Under the pieces are notes generated by a model. That model was given only the letters and a program-made list of their open reading frames with translations, was not told the origin of the DNA and searched no databases. A stretch of 60,295 nucleotides of DNA from Caryophanales bacterium UBA7476 (GTDB lineage: Bacteria; Bacillota_I; Bacilli_A; RF39; UBA660). Positions 41,509 through 51,059 of this stretch are shown here, piece after piece. A program made the translations under genes and the position numbers. The stretch spans positions 25,046-85,340 of the forward strand of contig DLOU01000046.1 in the NCBI GenBank assembly GCA_002477275.1, read 5' to 3'. Position 1 is the first letter of the stretch. Every line of letters starts with the position of its first letter.

Positions 41509-42762
41509 TTATATTTCTCGACTCTCTATTTTAGCACCTACATCTGTTAACTTCTGAACAATATTTTCATATCCTCTTAAAATATGTTCAACATTTGTTA
41601 TCATTGTTTTTCCTTCTGCTGATAGAGCTGCTGCAACCATTGCTGCTCCTGCTCTTAAATCTGTTGCAACTACTTCTGTTCCAGTTAATTTTGTTGGACC
41701 TAATACTGTTGCTGTTTGATTTTTTATTGTAATATCTGCTCCCATTTGTACAAGATATGGTATATGCATAAATCTATTTTCCCATATTGTCTCGGTTACT
41801 TTTGATTTTCCTGGACACTTTGTTAATAAAACTGTAAATGGTTGTTGAAGATCTGTTGGAAAACCTGGGTATACAGCTGTTTTTATTGATGTATTTCTAT
41901 ATTTATCTTTTTTACTTACAATTATATAATCTGTTCCTATTTCAAGATTTGCTCCCATTTCAAGCATTTTAGAAGTTAATGATTCTATATGCTCTGGAAT
42001 TATATTATCAATCTTTAAGTTTTCTCCACATAAAGCACCAATTATTAAGTATGTGCCTGCTTCAATTCTATCTGGTATTACTTCATGGAAACATCCTTTT
42101 AATCTTTGAACTCCTGTTATTTTAATTGTGGAAGTTCCTGCTCCAGTAATTCTAGCACCCATATTATTTAGGAATGTTGCTATGTTAACTATTTCTGGTT
42201 CTTTTGCAGCATTTTCTATTACAGTTTTTCCTTCTGCTTTTACTGCAGCAAGCATAATATTTATTGTTGCTCCAACTGATGCTATGTCTAGATATATATG
42301 TGAGCCTTTTAATCTTTCTGCTTCAATTATATATTTATTTCCTTCTACAGAAACAGTTGCTCCTAATGCTTCAAATCCCTTAAGGTGTTGATCAATTGGT
42401 CTTGTTCCTATTGAACATCCTCCTGGGAAATACATTACTGCTTTTTTATATTTTCCTAATAATGCACCCATAAAATAATATGATGCTCTTAGTTTCTTAG
42501 AAAATTCTTCACTAATTTCTTTATTTTCTAGGTTCTTTGGATTTATTACTATGCTTTCGCTTGCTCTTTTATTTTCAACATTTAAATAATTAAGGATTTC
42601 ACATAAATTATCTGTATCTGATATTTCTGGAACATTACAAATTGTTACTTCTTCATCAGAAAGAATAGCTGCAGGTATTAGTGCAACACAACTATTTTTT
42701 GCTCCTCCGATTCTTATTGTACCTGATAATGTAGAGCCTCCTACTATTTCTAAAATCTTCAT
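41509..42762 (-). CDS. murA: UDP-N-acetylglucosamine 1-carboxyvinyltransferase MurA
   Basis: This complete 417-residue EPT-fold enzyme makes the first committed step of peptidoglycan synthesis. Key parts are GGAKNSCVALIPA, the catalytic Cys loop PGGCSIGTRPIDQHLKG, FPTDLQQPF and DLRAGAAMVAAALSAEG. The catalytic Cys (PEP- and fosfomycin-reactive in MurA enzymes) is present. Neighbours are fba upstream and the SGNH gene downstream. Confidence 0.98.
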   Translation of the reverse strand: MKILEIVGGSTLSGTIRIGGAKNSCVALIPAAILSDEEVTICNVPEISDTDNLCEILNYLNVENKRASESIVINPKNLENKEISEEFSKKLRASYYFMGALLGKYKKAVMYFPGGCSIGTRPIDQHLKGFEALGATVSVEGNKYIIEAERLKGSHIYLDIASVGATINIMLAAVKAEGKTVIENAAKEPEIVNIATFLNNMGARITGAGTSTIKITGVQRLKGCFHEVIPDRIEAGTYLIIGALCGENLKIDNIIPEHIESLTSKMLEMGANLEIGTDYIIVSKKDKYRNTSIKTAVYPGFPTDLQQPFTVLLTKCPGKSKVTETIWENRFMHIPYLVQMGADITIKNQTATVLGPTKLTGTEVVATDLRAGAAMVAAALSAEGKTMITNVEHILRGYENIVQKLTDVGAKIESREI

Positions 42763-42808
42763 AACTTCACCATCTTTTATTATATTCTATTATTAAATCT
42801 TAAAATAG

Positions 42809-43642
42809 TCACATCTTTGTATTAAACAAATTTACTAATTCTTCGATTTTTTTATTCATTTCTTCTTTTCCACTTAGAATTATTTTTCTCGGATCATATA
42901 CTTCTTTGTTATTTTCTAGAAAGTTTGTTAATCCTTTTTTCCAAGCTATTTGTAAATCAGTATTAATATTTACTTTGGATATTCCATGTTTTATTAACTT
43001 CTCAAAGTCCTCGTGTGATATCCCACTTCCTCCATGTAATACTAAAGGAATACTAATTTCTCTTTTTATTTCATCTAATAGTTCATAATTTAGTCTTGGT
43101 TTTTCTAAATATATTCCATGCGCATTTCCTATAGCAGGAGCTAATGCATCAATACCAGTTTCCTTGTATAACCTTATACAATCATTAATATCTGCATAAA
43201 TATTCTCGCTATCAGTAGTTAATCCAATACTTCCTACTTCTGCTTCAACACTTATACCTCTTTGATGAGCATATTCTACTACTTCTTTTGTTATTTTTAT
43301 ATTCTCATCTATTTTATATTTTGAAGCATCTATCATTACTGATGTAAAACCATTATTAATAGCATTAATACAATCTTCTTTTGTACCATGGTCAACATGT
43401 AAACATACTGGTATTGTTATATTCATTTCTTTTATTAAAGATCCTACCATATTTGAGCAAACAAACCATCCACCCATGTATTTGGATGCTGAACTACTAA
43501 CTCCTAAAATAACGGGTATTTTTAAATCTTCACACTTTTCTAAGATTATCTTTGTCCATTCTAAATTATTTATATTAAAATGTGGGATAGCATAGTTTCC
43601 TTCTTTTGCCTTATTTAACATATCTATAAAGTTAACTAACAT
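42809..43642 (-). CDS. fba: Class II fructose-bisphosphate aldolase
   Basis: This 277-residue zinc-dependent TIM-barrel aldolase has CLHVDHGT with the metal and catalytic residues, SVMIDASKY, the second metal region VEAEVGSIG, IGNAHGIY, VLHGGSGI, and KVNINTDLQ for phosphate binding. It cleaves fructose-1,6-bisphosphate in glycolysis; a tagatose or keto-gluconate variant is possible, as the family is close-knit. It is a little short for the class (285-310). Confidence 0.93.
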   Translation of the reverse strand: MLVNFIDMLNKAKEGNYAIPHFNINNLEWTKIILEKCEDLKIPVILGVSSSASKYMGGWFVCSNMVGSLIKEMNITIPVCLHVDHGTKEDCINAINNGFTSVMIDASKYKIDENIKITKEVVEYAHQRGISVEAEVGSIGLTTDSENIYADINDCIRLYKETGIDALAPAIGNAHGIYLEKPRLNYELLDEIKREISIPLVLHGGSGISHEDFEKLIKHGISKVNINTDLQIAWKKGLTNFLENNKEVYDPRKIILSGKEEMNKKIEELVNLFNTKM

Positions 43643-43708
43643 CTATATCACCTAATTTATCGTATTATATTAAAACCTTTTTGTCAATAATTCTTAGATT
43701 TTATGGTG

Positions 43709-44233
43709 TCAAAAGTGATATTTCTGTAAAATTTCTTTTACTAAAAATTTATATTCAACTTCTTCATCTTTTTCTTTTTCTAAATTACATAGTGGTGGAA
43801 ATAATACACACCAAAAATTTTTTCCATTTCCTTCTCCTAAAGTTACTACTAATGACTCATAATTTCCACTTTTATAAACAACATCTTTATATTCTTTTTC
43901 AGGGAAATAATTGTTACCATAATTAATTGTGTAGGAAATGTTCTTGTTTTCTTTGTCTAATGTCTTTTTTATACTATTTTCAAATGTTGGAATATTTTTA
44001 TTAAGAGCTAGTCTTGAATCATTTATATTATTTTTTCCTTTTAATACCTTTTGTAAATCTTTTTCTAAAGATTCTTTTACTTTCATTTTAATTTCCTGAT
44101 CTTCTTTACTATTACTGCTCGCTATTACTCTAAATCTAATTGCTTCTTTTGGTATTTCTATTTTTTCACTTTTATAGTCATTTAATATTGATATAGTTGT
44201 AAGTATTGTTATTAACGCTAGAATTTTTTTCAT
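43709..44233 (-). CDS. spoIIR: Stage II sporulation protein R (SpoIIR)
   Basis: This protein of about 174 residues has an N-terminal signal anchor and the SpoIIR core: IRFRVIASSNSKEDQEIKMK, a NYGNNYFPEKEY segment, and the conserved C-terminal NFWCVLFPPLC. In Bacillus the secreted protein triggers SpoIIGA to process pro-sigma-E. The start at 44233 follows SD AAAGGTGG; an ATG at 44251 overlaps that SD. The SD lies in the 3' arm of a terminator-like hairpin. The position after prfA-prmC is conserved in Bacilli. Confidence 0.93.
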   Translation of the reverse strand: MKKILALITILTTISILNDYKSEKIEIPKEAIRFRVIASSNSKEDQEIKMKVKESLEKDLQKVLKGKNNINDSRLALNKNIPTFENSIKKTLDKENKNISYTINYGNNYFPEKEYKDVVYKSGNYESLVVTLGEGNGKNFWCVLFPPLCNLEKEKDEEVEYKFLVKEILQKYHF

Positions 44234-44237
44234 AAAA

Positions 44238-44269
44238 AATCCACCTTTCATCTTTATAAAGGGTGGATT
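44238..44269 (-). promoter_or_regulatory. Hairpin that terminates prmC and masks the spoIIR SD
   Basis: On the minus strand AATCCACC pairs with GGTGGATT, extended by CTTT/AAAG, and runs into TTTTTT then the spoIIR ATG. It fits an intrinsic terminator after prmC and also sequesters the GGTGG SD of spoIIR. Confidence 0.6.
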
Positions 44270-44277
44270 ATATTTTT

Positions 44278-45102
44278 TTATTCAACTTTTGTTATAAAAA
44301 CCATTCTATCTCTTCCTTGAAGATCTTTTTCTACTTCTATAATATTATTTCCAAGAAAGTAATTAGACATATTAATAATACTTGGAGCTTGATACATACC
44401 TATTTCAAGAGATATTAAGTATGCGTTATTTAGATGTCTTTTTATATCTTTAAATATCTTTTTATAACAATCAAGCCCATCTTTTCCAGCATATAATGCT
44501 AGATGTGGTTCATTGTTTTTTACAATATCTTCTATTTCTTCATTTTCCATGATATATGGTGGATTACTAATTATTACATCATATGTATCATATACATTTT
44601 CAAATACATCACTTTCTATGAATTTAACATCTACATTTAAGTTTTCAGCATTTTCTTTTGCGACTTCTAAAGCCTCTTTTGATATATCTAAAAGTGTTAC
44701 CTCACTATTTGGTAAATGTTTCTTTAATGTAATACCAATTACTCCACTACCACAACCAATATCAAGAATTTTAAGATTGTCTTTCTTAAAAGTTTTTCTT
44801 ATTCTTTCAAGTGTTTTCTCTACTAATTCTTCTGTTTCAAATCTTGGAATTAAGACATTTTTATTTACTTTAAATTCATTTTTATAAAAGTTTACTTTTC
44901 CTAATACATATTGTAATGGTTCATTGTTTTTTAATGCTTCTACTTCTTCTAAAAATAGTTTTCTTTTACCTTCTTCTACTTCTTCATCTAAATATAGAAA
45001 TAGTTCTAATGGATTTTTATTTAGTAAATCAGCTAATAATAGTTTTGCGTGATCTGAATGAATTTTGGATTTAGCTTCTACTAGAAGTTCTTCAACTGTC
45101 AT
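44278..45102 (-). CDS. prmC: Peptide chain release factor N5-glutamine methyltransferase
   Basis: This 274-residue protein has an N-terminal helical domain and a class I methyltransferase with LDIGCGSGVIGI (motif I) and the NPPY substrate motif (IISNPPYI). It methylates the GGQ glutamine of release factors. It overlaps prfA by one base (TAATG), so the two are translationally coupled, as in most Bacilli. Confidence 0.97.
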   Translation of the reverse strand: MTVEELLVEAKSKIHSDHAKLLLADLLNKNPLELFLYLDEEVEEGKRKLFLEEVEALKNNEPLQYVLGKVNFYKNEFKVNKNVLIPRFETEELVEKTLERIRKTFKKDNLKILDIGCGSGVIGITLKKHLPNSEVTLLDISKEALEVAKENAENLNVDVKFIESDVFENVYDTYDVIISNPPYIMENEEIEDIVKNNEPHLALYAGKDGLDCYKKIFKDIKRHLNNAYLISLEIGMYQAPSIINMSNYFLGNNIIEVEKDLQGRDRMVFITKVE

Positions 45103-46160
45103 TATTCTTCTCCAGCTAGTTTTCTTTTTTGATCTTCTGTAATTAATGCTTCAATTATATCGTCTAAGTCACCATTCATAACTCTATCAAGATTTTTTGT
45201 TGTAAATCCTATTCTATGATCAGTTACTCTGTTTTGAGGATAGTTATAAGTACGGATTTTTTCTGCTCTATCTCCTGTACCTATCTTACTTTTTCTCATA
45301 TTTCCGTCTTCTTCTTCTTTTTTTCTTACTTCAAGCTCATAAAGTCTACTTCTTAATACTTTCATAGCTTGTTCTTTATTTTGAATTTGACTTCTTTCAT
45401 TTTGACAAGTAACAACTGTATTTGTTGGTAAGTGAGTTATTCTTACTGCTGAATCTGTTGTATTTACTCCTTGTCCACCACATCCACTTGATCTATAGAT
45501 ATCAATACGTAAATCTTGTGGTCTTATTTCAATATCAACTTCTTCTTGTTCTGGCATGACAAGTACTGTTGCTGTAGAAGTTTGTAAGCGTCCATTTGAT
45601 TCTGTTACAGGAACTCTTTGTACTCTATGTGATCCACTTTCGTATTTGAATTTACTATAGGCACCTTCTCCTTTTATCATAAATTCAATTTGACTAAATC
45701 CTCCAGCTTCACCATCTACTGAGTTATATACTTCATACTTAAATCCTTGTTTTTCTGCATATCTTGTATACATTCTAAATAAGTCTCCAGCAAAAATATT
45801 AGCTTCGTCTCCTCCAGCAGCTCCTCTTATTTCTACGATTACATCTTTTGAATCGTTAGGATCCTTTGGTATCAATAATATTTCTATTTTTTCTTCTAAA
45901 GCTATTTTTTCTTCTTCTAAACTTGTTAATTCTTCTCTTGCCATTTCTTCCATTTCTGGATCTTTAATCATTTCTTTTGTATCTTCTATATCTGTTAATA
46001 CTTTTTTATATTGTTTATAGCAATTTACTGTTTCTTCTAAGTCTCTTATTTCTTTTGAAAGTGAAGTTGTTTTCTTTATATCGCTTAGTACTTCTGGTTT
46101 AGTTAGTTCTTCATTTAACTCATTATATTTACTTTCAATTGCTTCTAATCGTTCTAACAT
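45102..46160 (-). CDS. prfA: Peptide chain release factor 1
   Basis: This complete 352-residue RF1 has domain 1 coiled coil (about 1-110), the GGQ loop GCGGQGVNTTDSAVRITH, and RSQIQNKEQAM. It terminates at UAA and UAG. TGA stops are also used in this window, so an RF2 gene must lie elsewhere. It is coupled to prmC. Confidence 0.98.
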   Translation of the reverse strand: MLERLEAIESKYNELNEELTKPEVLSDIKKTTSLSKEIRDLEETVNCYKQYKKVLTDIEDTKEMIKDPEMEEMAREELTSLEEEKIALEEKIEILLIPKDPNDSKDVIVEIRGAAGGDEANIFAGDLFRMYTRYAEKQGFKYEVYNSVDGEAGGFSQIEFMIKGEGAYSKFKYESGSHRVQRVPVTESNGRLQTSTATVLVMPEQEEVDIEIRPQDLRIDIYRSSGCGGQGVNTTDSAVRITHLPTNTVVTCQNERSQIQNKEQAMKVLRSRLYELEVRKKEEEDGNMRKSKIGTGDRAEKIRTYNYPQNRVTDHRIGFTTKNLDRVMNGDLDDIIEALITEDQKRKLAGEE

Positions 46161-46218
46161 AGGAATCTCCTTTCATTAACTTATTGTATTATATCATATT
46201 ACTTGTTTTTTTTAAATA

Positions 46219-46246
46219 TTAAAAAGGAACTATTGTTCTAGTTCCA
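46219..46246 (-). terminator. Intrinsic terminator of rpoE
   Basis: On the minus strand GGAACTA / TAGTTCC with a 6-base loop is followed by TTTTTAAT. It overlaps the rpoE stop. Confidence 0.75.
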
Positions 46247-46676
46247 ATTCATCTTCATCCATTACTACCAAATCTTTATAATCATCATCAGTATCATCAC
46301 CGAACGAATCATCATTATCTGAATAATCATCTTCTTCTGGTTCATCAGAAATATCTTCTTCTTCTATTTCTTCTTCAAACTCTTCATCGTCATCTTCTTC
46401 TGTTGTTGATTTTATTACTTTATCTGATGTATAACGACTTCTTAAATCCCAGCAACCATCTTCTAATAGAATAAATCTCTTATCTGTTGCTAGTGATGTA
46501 TAATAATCACCTATTTTATTTTCTAATGTCTTTGCTGGTAAATCTAGCAATTTTATTATTTTTTCAAATAAATTCTTTGTGTTAATTGGTTTTTTACTTT
46601 CTTCTAATATTAAATTTGTAATATCTTTATTTGATAAAAGCTCTAATTCATCTTTGCTCATTTTATCTACTTTCAT
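46230..46676 (-). CDS. rpoE: DNA-directed RNA polymerase delta subunit
   Basis: This 148-residue protein has an N-terminal HARE-HTH domain (about 10-90; LILEESKKPINTKNLFEKI...RFILLEDGCWDLRSRY) and a very acidic Asp/Glu C-terminus (about 95-148). Delta is specific to Firmicutes and speeds RNA polymerase recycling. The location between argS and prfA fits Bacilli gene order. Confidence 0.93.
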   Translation of the reverse strand: MKVDKMSKDELELLSNKDITNLILEESKKPINTKNLFEKIIKLLDLPAKTLENKIGDYYTSLATDKRFILLEDGCWDLRSRYTSDKVIKSTTEEDDDEEFEEEIEEEDISDEPEEDDYSDNDDSFGDDTDDDYKDLVVMDEDELELEQ

Positions 46677-46784
46677 AGTATCCTCCGTTTAAAGCATTAT
46701 ATGCAAAGCACTGCTTGTTATTTCTTAATAATAAATCATCAGTTAACTTTATATCATATATTCTATTTATATGCAATATATTTT

Positions 46785-48530
46785 TTACATTTTTTCTGGA
46801 ATATTTAATCCTAATATATCTAATAGTTCTATATTTATATTATAAACTAAGGATGTTAGAGCTATCCATGTTGTTTTTAATTCTTCATTTTCTTCTGTTA
46901 ATACTTTATTTTCATTATAGAAAGTATTATATGAACTAGTTAGTCTATAAATATAATCTGTTAATTCATTAAGTGATTTTTCTTCTAAACTCTTACTTAG
47001 TGCTCTAGGCATCTTTAATATCTCTAGAGCTACTTTTCTGTCTTCTTTATTATTTAATTTTATAAACTTATAATTTTTTTCTTCTGCCTTATTTAATAGT
47101 GATTTCATTCTTATTGTTGAATAAAGTAGATATGGGCCTGTTTTTCCTTCTAAACTTGTAAATTTTTCTGGATCAAATATATAATCTGTTTCTCTATATG
47201 GAATTAAGTCTGCATATTTTAAAGCAGCTATTCCTATCATTTTAGATGTTTCATCTTGCTTTTCTTCTTCTACTATATCTGTATTTAATCTCTTCTTAGT
47301 TTCTTCAGTAATGATTTTAATTAATTCTTTTAAACTCATTACTCCACCATCTCTTGTTTTAAATGGTTTTCCATCTTTTCCATTCATAGTTCCAAATCCA
47401 TAGTGATTTAGTTTTGTATCTTCACTTACTATTTTTGTTTTTCTAGCTGCTCTAAATACTTGTTCAAAGTATAAAGATTGTCTTATATCAGTAAAATACC
47501 AAAATTCATCTGGATTAAATCTTTTTACTCTTGAATATAGTGTTGCTATCTCTCTTGTTCCATAAAGTGTTCCTTCATTACTTTTTATGAATACTAAAGG
47601 TGGCATTGGAGCACTATCTTCTGGACTTATGACATCTATAACCTTTGCATCTTCACTTACTCTTAAGTAGTTGTTTTTTTCAAAGTTTTCTACTAGTTCA
47701 GGAATATACTCATAACACTCTGTTTCTCCCTCGTATAAATCAAAAGTTGTATTGATATCTTTATATACTTTCTTAATATCTTTTATTGATATTTCTTTTA
47801 TTTTATTCCAAAGTGAAACATATGCTTTATTACCTTCTTCTAATTCTTTTGTTATTTGAACTACTTCAGCCATTCTTTCTTCATCATTTTTTGCGGCAAT
47901 TGATGCAGTAGGATATATTTCTCCTAGTTCTTCTTCTGTAATATTTAATTCTATATCATCATAGTTTCCAGTAAACTCAACATTAAAGAAATCTAAATCA
48001 GGATATCTTCTTTTTATTTCTGATATTACCATTCCTGATTGTCTTCCAATATCACCAAAATGTACATCACTTATAACTTCTAGACCTAAATATTTAGCTA
48101 AACGTTTAACAGCTTCACCAATATTTGCTGATCTTAAATGTCCAACATGTAGTGTTTTAGCGATATTTGCTCCACCATAATCCATGAATATCTTTTTCTT
48201 TTCTACCATATCTACGTTGTTTTTTATGTTTTCTTTTATTTTGTTTAAAGACTCTTCTATAAACTTATCACTTAAGCTTATATTTATAAAACCAGGACCA
48301 GCTACATTAATATTTGTTAAATTATCATTTTCTTTTAATTTCTCTACTATTTTATTTGCAATAGAAACGGGAGACTCATGGTATACTTTTGCAAGTTTCA
48401 TTGCGTCATTTATTTGATAATCACCTAATTCTGGTCTTGAAGACGGAGTTAGAATAAAATTTTCAATACTATATCCAACTTCTTCTATTTCTTTTTTTAA
48501 TTCTTCTTCCAGACTTTTAATTATACTCAT
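46785..48530 (-). CDS. argS: Arginyl-tRNA synthetase
   Basis: This 581-residue class Ia synthetase has an N-terminal Add-1 domain (about 1-110), the HIGH-type motif HVGHLRSANIGEAV, MNGKDGKPFKTRDGGVMSL in the catalytic core, and an anticodon-binding helical domain ending at the C-terminus, with Y.LTSSYNTFY. It is complete. It overlaps ywiB-like by four bases (ATGA), so the pair is coupled. Confidence 0.98.
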   Translation of the reverse strand: MSIIKSLEEELKKEIEEVGYSIENFILTPSSRPELGDYQINDAMKLAKVYHESPVSIANKIVEKLKENDNLTNINVAGPGFINISLSDKFIEESLNKIKENIKNNVDMVEKKKIFMDYGGANIAKTLHVGHLRSANIGEAVKRLAKYLGLEVISDVHFGDIGRQSGMVISEIKRRYPDLDFFNVEFTGNYDDIELNITEEELGEIYPTASIAAKNDEERMAEVVQITKELEEGNKAYVSLWNKIKEISIKDIKKVYKDINTTFDLYEGETECYEYIPELVENFEKNNYLRVSEDAKVIDVISPEDSAPMPPLVFIKSNEGTLYGTREIATLYSRVKRFNPDEFWYFTDIRQSLYFEQVFRAARKTKIVSEDTKLNHYGFGTMNGKDGKPFKTRDGGVMSLKELIKIITEETKKRLNTDIVEEEKQDETSKMIGIAALKYADLIPYRETDYIFDPEKFTSLEGKTGPYLLYSTIRMKSLLNKAEEKNYKFIKLNNKEDRKVALEILKMPRALSKSLEEKSLNELTDYIYRLTSSYNTFYNENKVLTEENEELKTTWIALTSLVYNINIELLDILGLNIPEKM

Positions 48531-48889
48531 ATTTTCATCTCCTTTTCTATTCTGTATGTAAATTTATTATTATCTATTTCATATACTACTTCTATATAGT
48601 TATCTGTTTTTTCTAATTTTCTTGTTATAACTTCTACTTCTACTTCATTATTTAAATCTTTTATAAAAATTTTATTTTTTGTTTTGTAGTTTAAAAGAAA
48701 GTAATATGTTAATTTCATCTTTTCATTATCTCTTGTTAATATATTATTTTTGTAGTCAAAAGAAGTTATTGTTTTATCTTCTTCTTTATAAAATAGAGTT
48801 TCTTTTTCTTTATCATCATGAACTTCTACTTTATAATTATCTTTTGAGTCGATACTTTCTATTGAAATAGTGCATTCATAATTTTCCAT
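48527..48889 (-). CDS. DUF1934/YwiB-like beta-barrel protein
   Basis: This 120-residue all-beta protein (lipocalin-like pattern of alternating strands) resembles YwiB/DUF1934 in size, pattern and location directly upstream of argS. Function unknown. It is cytoplasmic, with no signal peptide. Confidence 0.7.
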   Translation of the reverse strand: MENYECTISIESIDSKDNYKVEVHDDKEKETLFYKEEDKTITSFDYKNNILTRDNEKMKLTYYFLLNYKTKNKIFIKDLNNEVEVEVITRKLEKTDNYIEVVYEIDNNKFTYRIEKEMKI

Positions 48890-49023
48890 ATAAAGATCTC
48901 CCTTCTTTTCTATCTGTGATTATAACATATCTTTAATTTTTTTTATACATATTTTACTTGTTTTAGAAAATACTATACTTAGATAATTTTATAGTAGTCT
49001 TTTGATTTGAAAGGATTGGTTTT

Positions 49024-50988
49024 ATGAAATTTAGAAAATTTATTGTAAGAAGTTTTTTTCTTTTATTAATTTTTTCTTTTTTACTAGTTGGAAGTGCTAC
49101 TATATATGCTAAAGTGATGCCAAAACCTCAGATAAATGTCGCTAATAGAATAGTTTTTTATGATAATAATAATGAAGTTTTTTCTATGGGTGCAAGCAAC
49201 AGCAATTGGGTTAAGTTAAATGACATTTCAAGCTATGTGGTTGATGCGACCATTTCAGTTGAGGATAAAAATTTTTATAAACATTATGGATTTGATTTTT
49301 TAAGAATATTAAAGGCTGGATATATTAATATCAAAAGTCATAAAACTAAACAAGGTGCATCTACTATTACACAGCAGTATGCAAAAAACTTATTTTTAGA
49401 TTTTGATAAAACTTGGAAAAGAAAATGGAACGAAGCTTTATATACTATTAGACTTGAGGAAAACTATGATAAAGATGAGATACTAGAAGGATATTTAAAT
49501 ACTATTAATTATGGACATGGAGTATATGGTATAGAGAATGCTAGTCATTTTTACTTTAATAAAAGTGCAAGTGAACTTTCTCTTTCTGAATCTTCTATGC
49601 TTGTTGGTATTCCTAAAGCTCCAAGTAATTATTCACCAATTGTTAATCCTGAACTAGCTAAAGAAAGGCAGAAGACTATTTTAGAGGCTATGGTTAAAAA
49701 TAATAAAATAACTGAAGAGGAAATGAATTCTGCTTTAGATGAAAAGCTTGAATATTATGGAAAAAAAGAAACTAATGATTTAAAAACAGTAATGTATTAT
49801 CAAGATGCTGTACTAAACGAACTTAAGACTATTAAAAGTATTCCTTCTTCTTATATAGAAACAAAGGGTATAAAAATTTATACTAATTTAGATATAAAAG
49901 CGCAAACTAATTTAGAAAAGGCAATTGATGAGGAATTACCAGAAGATTCTGATATACAGGTTGCTAGTGTTATGATGAATCCTAAAAATGGTAGAATTAT
50001 TGCTCTTGTTGGAGGAAAAGATTATAATTATTCTCAGTTTAATAGAGCAATTAGTGCTAAGAGACAAGTTGGTTCAACTATGAAACCTTATCTTTATTAT
50101 GCTGCTCTTGAGAATGGATTTACTTCTAGTAGTGCTTTTACAAGTGAGGCAACTACTTTTACTTTTTCGGAAAGTGAAGATTATAGTCCTAAAAATTATA
50201 ATGATAAATATGCTAATAAACCTATTTCAATGGCAACTGCTATTAGTTATTCTGACAATATATATGCTGTAAAAACAAATCTTTTTTTGGGAAGTGAAGC
50301 TATGATTAATGTTGTTAAACGAGTTGGTATAAATGAAAAGATGCCTAATGTTCCTTCTCTTCCTCTTGGGACTAAAGAAATAGGTATTATTGATATGACA
50401 AAGGGTTATTCTTGTTTTGCTAATCTTGGTGAAAAGGTTAATCCTCATTTTATTCAAAAAGTGGAAGATAATAATGGTAATGTTTTATATGAGGCTAATG
50501 AAGATAATGAAGTTGTTTTAAATAGTAGTTTAACTTTTATATTAAACAATATGCTTACTTCTACTTATGATCCTCTTTATATTGATTATAACTATCCTAC
50601 AGCTATTTCTCTTTCTTCTAAATTAAAACATAAATATGCTTTAAAAAGTGGTACTACTGAAGGAGATAATTGGCATATTGGATTTAATAGAGATATAATT
50701 ACATCTGTTTGGATTGGATATGATAATAACCAAACTCTAAAGACAACTGAATATAAATATGGCCAAAATATTTGGTATAAAGCTATAGAAGCTTATGAAG
50801 AAGGAAAAGAAGATGCTTGGTATGATATTCCTAAAAATGTTAATGGTGTATTTGTTGATCCTATCTCTGGCAAAGCTGCAAGTGATGAAACTAAAAATAA
50901 AAAACTAATGTATTTTATAAAAGGAACAGAACCAGCTGATACAGAAGAAGTATTTGATGAAAAAATAGATACTATTAAAAAAAGTTAA
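49024..50988 (+). CDS. Class A penicillin-binding protein (transglycosylase/transpeptidase)
   Basis: This 654-residue protein has an N-terminal membrane anchor (about 8-30). The GT51 glycosyltransferase domain (about 60-230) contains EDKNFYKHYGFD and QGASTITQQYAKN. The transpeptidase domain (about 300-610) has SxxK as STMK, SxN as SDN and KSGT in place of KTG, all intact. It polymerises and crosslinks peptidoglycan outside the membrane. SD AAAGGAT. It is transcribed divergently from ywiB-argS. Confidence 0.96.
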   Translation: MKFRKFIVRSFFLLLIFSFLLVGSATIYAKVMPKPQINVANRIVFYDNNNEVFSMGASNSNWVKLNDISSYVVDATISVEDKNFYKHYGFDFLRILKAGYINIKSHKTKQGASTITQQYAKNLFLDFDKTWKRKWNEALYTIRLEENYDKDEILEGYLNTINYGHGVYGIENASHFYFNKSASELSLSESSMLVGIPKAPSNYSPIVNPELAKERQKTILEAMVKNNKITEEEMNSALDEKLEYYGKKETNDLKTVMYYQDAVLNELKTIKSIPSSYIETKGIKIYTNLDIKAQTNLEKAIDEELPEDSDIQVASVMMNPKNGRIIALVGGKDYNYSQFNRAISAKRQVGSTMKPYLYYAALENGFTSSSAFTSEATTFTFSESEDYSPKNYNDKYANKPISMATAISYSDNIYAVKTNLFLGSEAMINVVKRVGINEKMPNVPSLPLGTKEIGIIDMTKGYSCFANLGEKVNPHFIQKVEDNNGNVLYEANEDNEVVLNSSLTFILNNMLTSTYDPLYIDYNYPTAISLSSKLKHKYALKSGTTEGDNWHIGFNRDIITSVWIGYDNNQTLKTTEYKYGQNIWYKAIEAYEEGKEDAWYDIPKNVNGVFVDPISGKAASDETKNKKLMYFIKGTEPADTEEVFDEKIDTIKKS

Positions 50989-51008
50989 CTAATTTTTAGT
51001 ATATACAA

Positions 51009-51037
51009 TTGAATACTTGCCTTTATTTTGATATACT
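51009..51037 (+). promoter_or_regulatory. Sigma-A promoter for the LemA-like gene
   Basis: TTGAAT (51009-51014) and TATACT (51032-51037) have 17-base spacing, 22 bases upstream of the chosen start codon. Confidence 0.7.
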
Positions 51038-51059
51038 TATTCATGATAGAGGTGGTTTT

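Noticed and set aside
48890..49023. T-box leader for the ywiB-argS unit
   Set aside because: The spacer is short, and I see no T-box consensus or specifier-loop structure.
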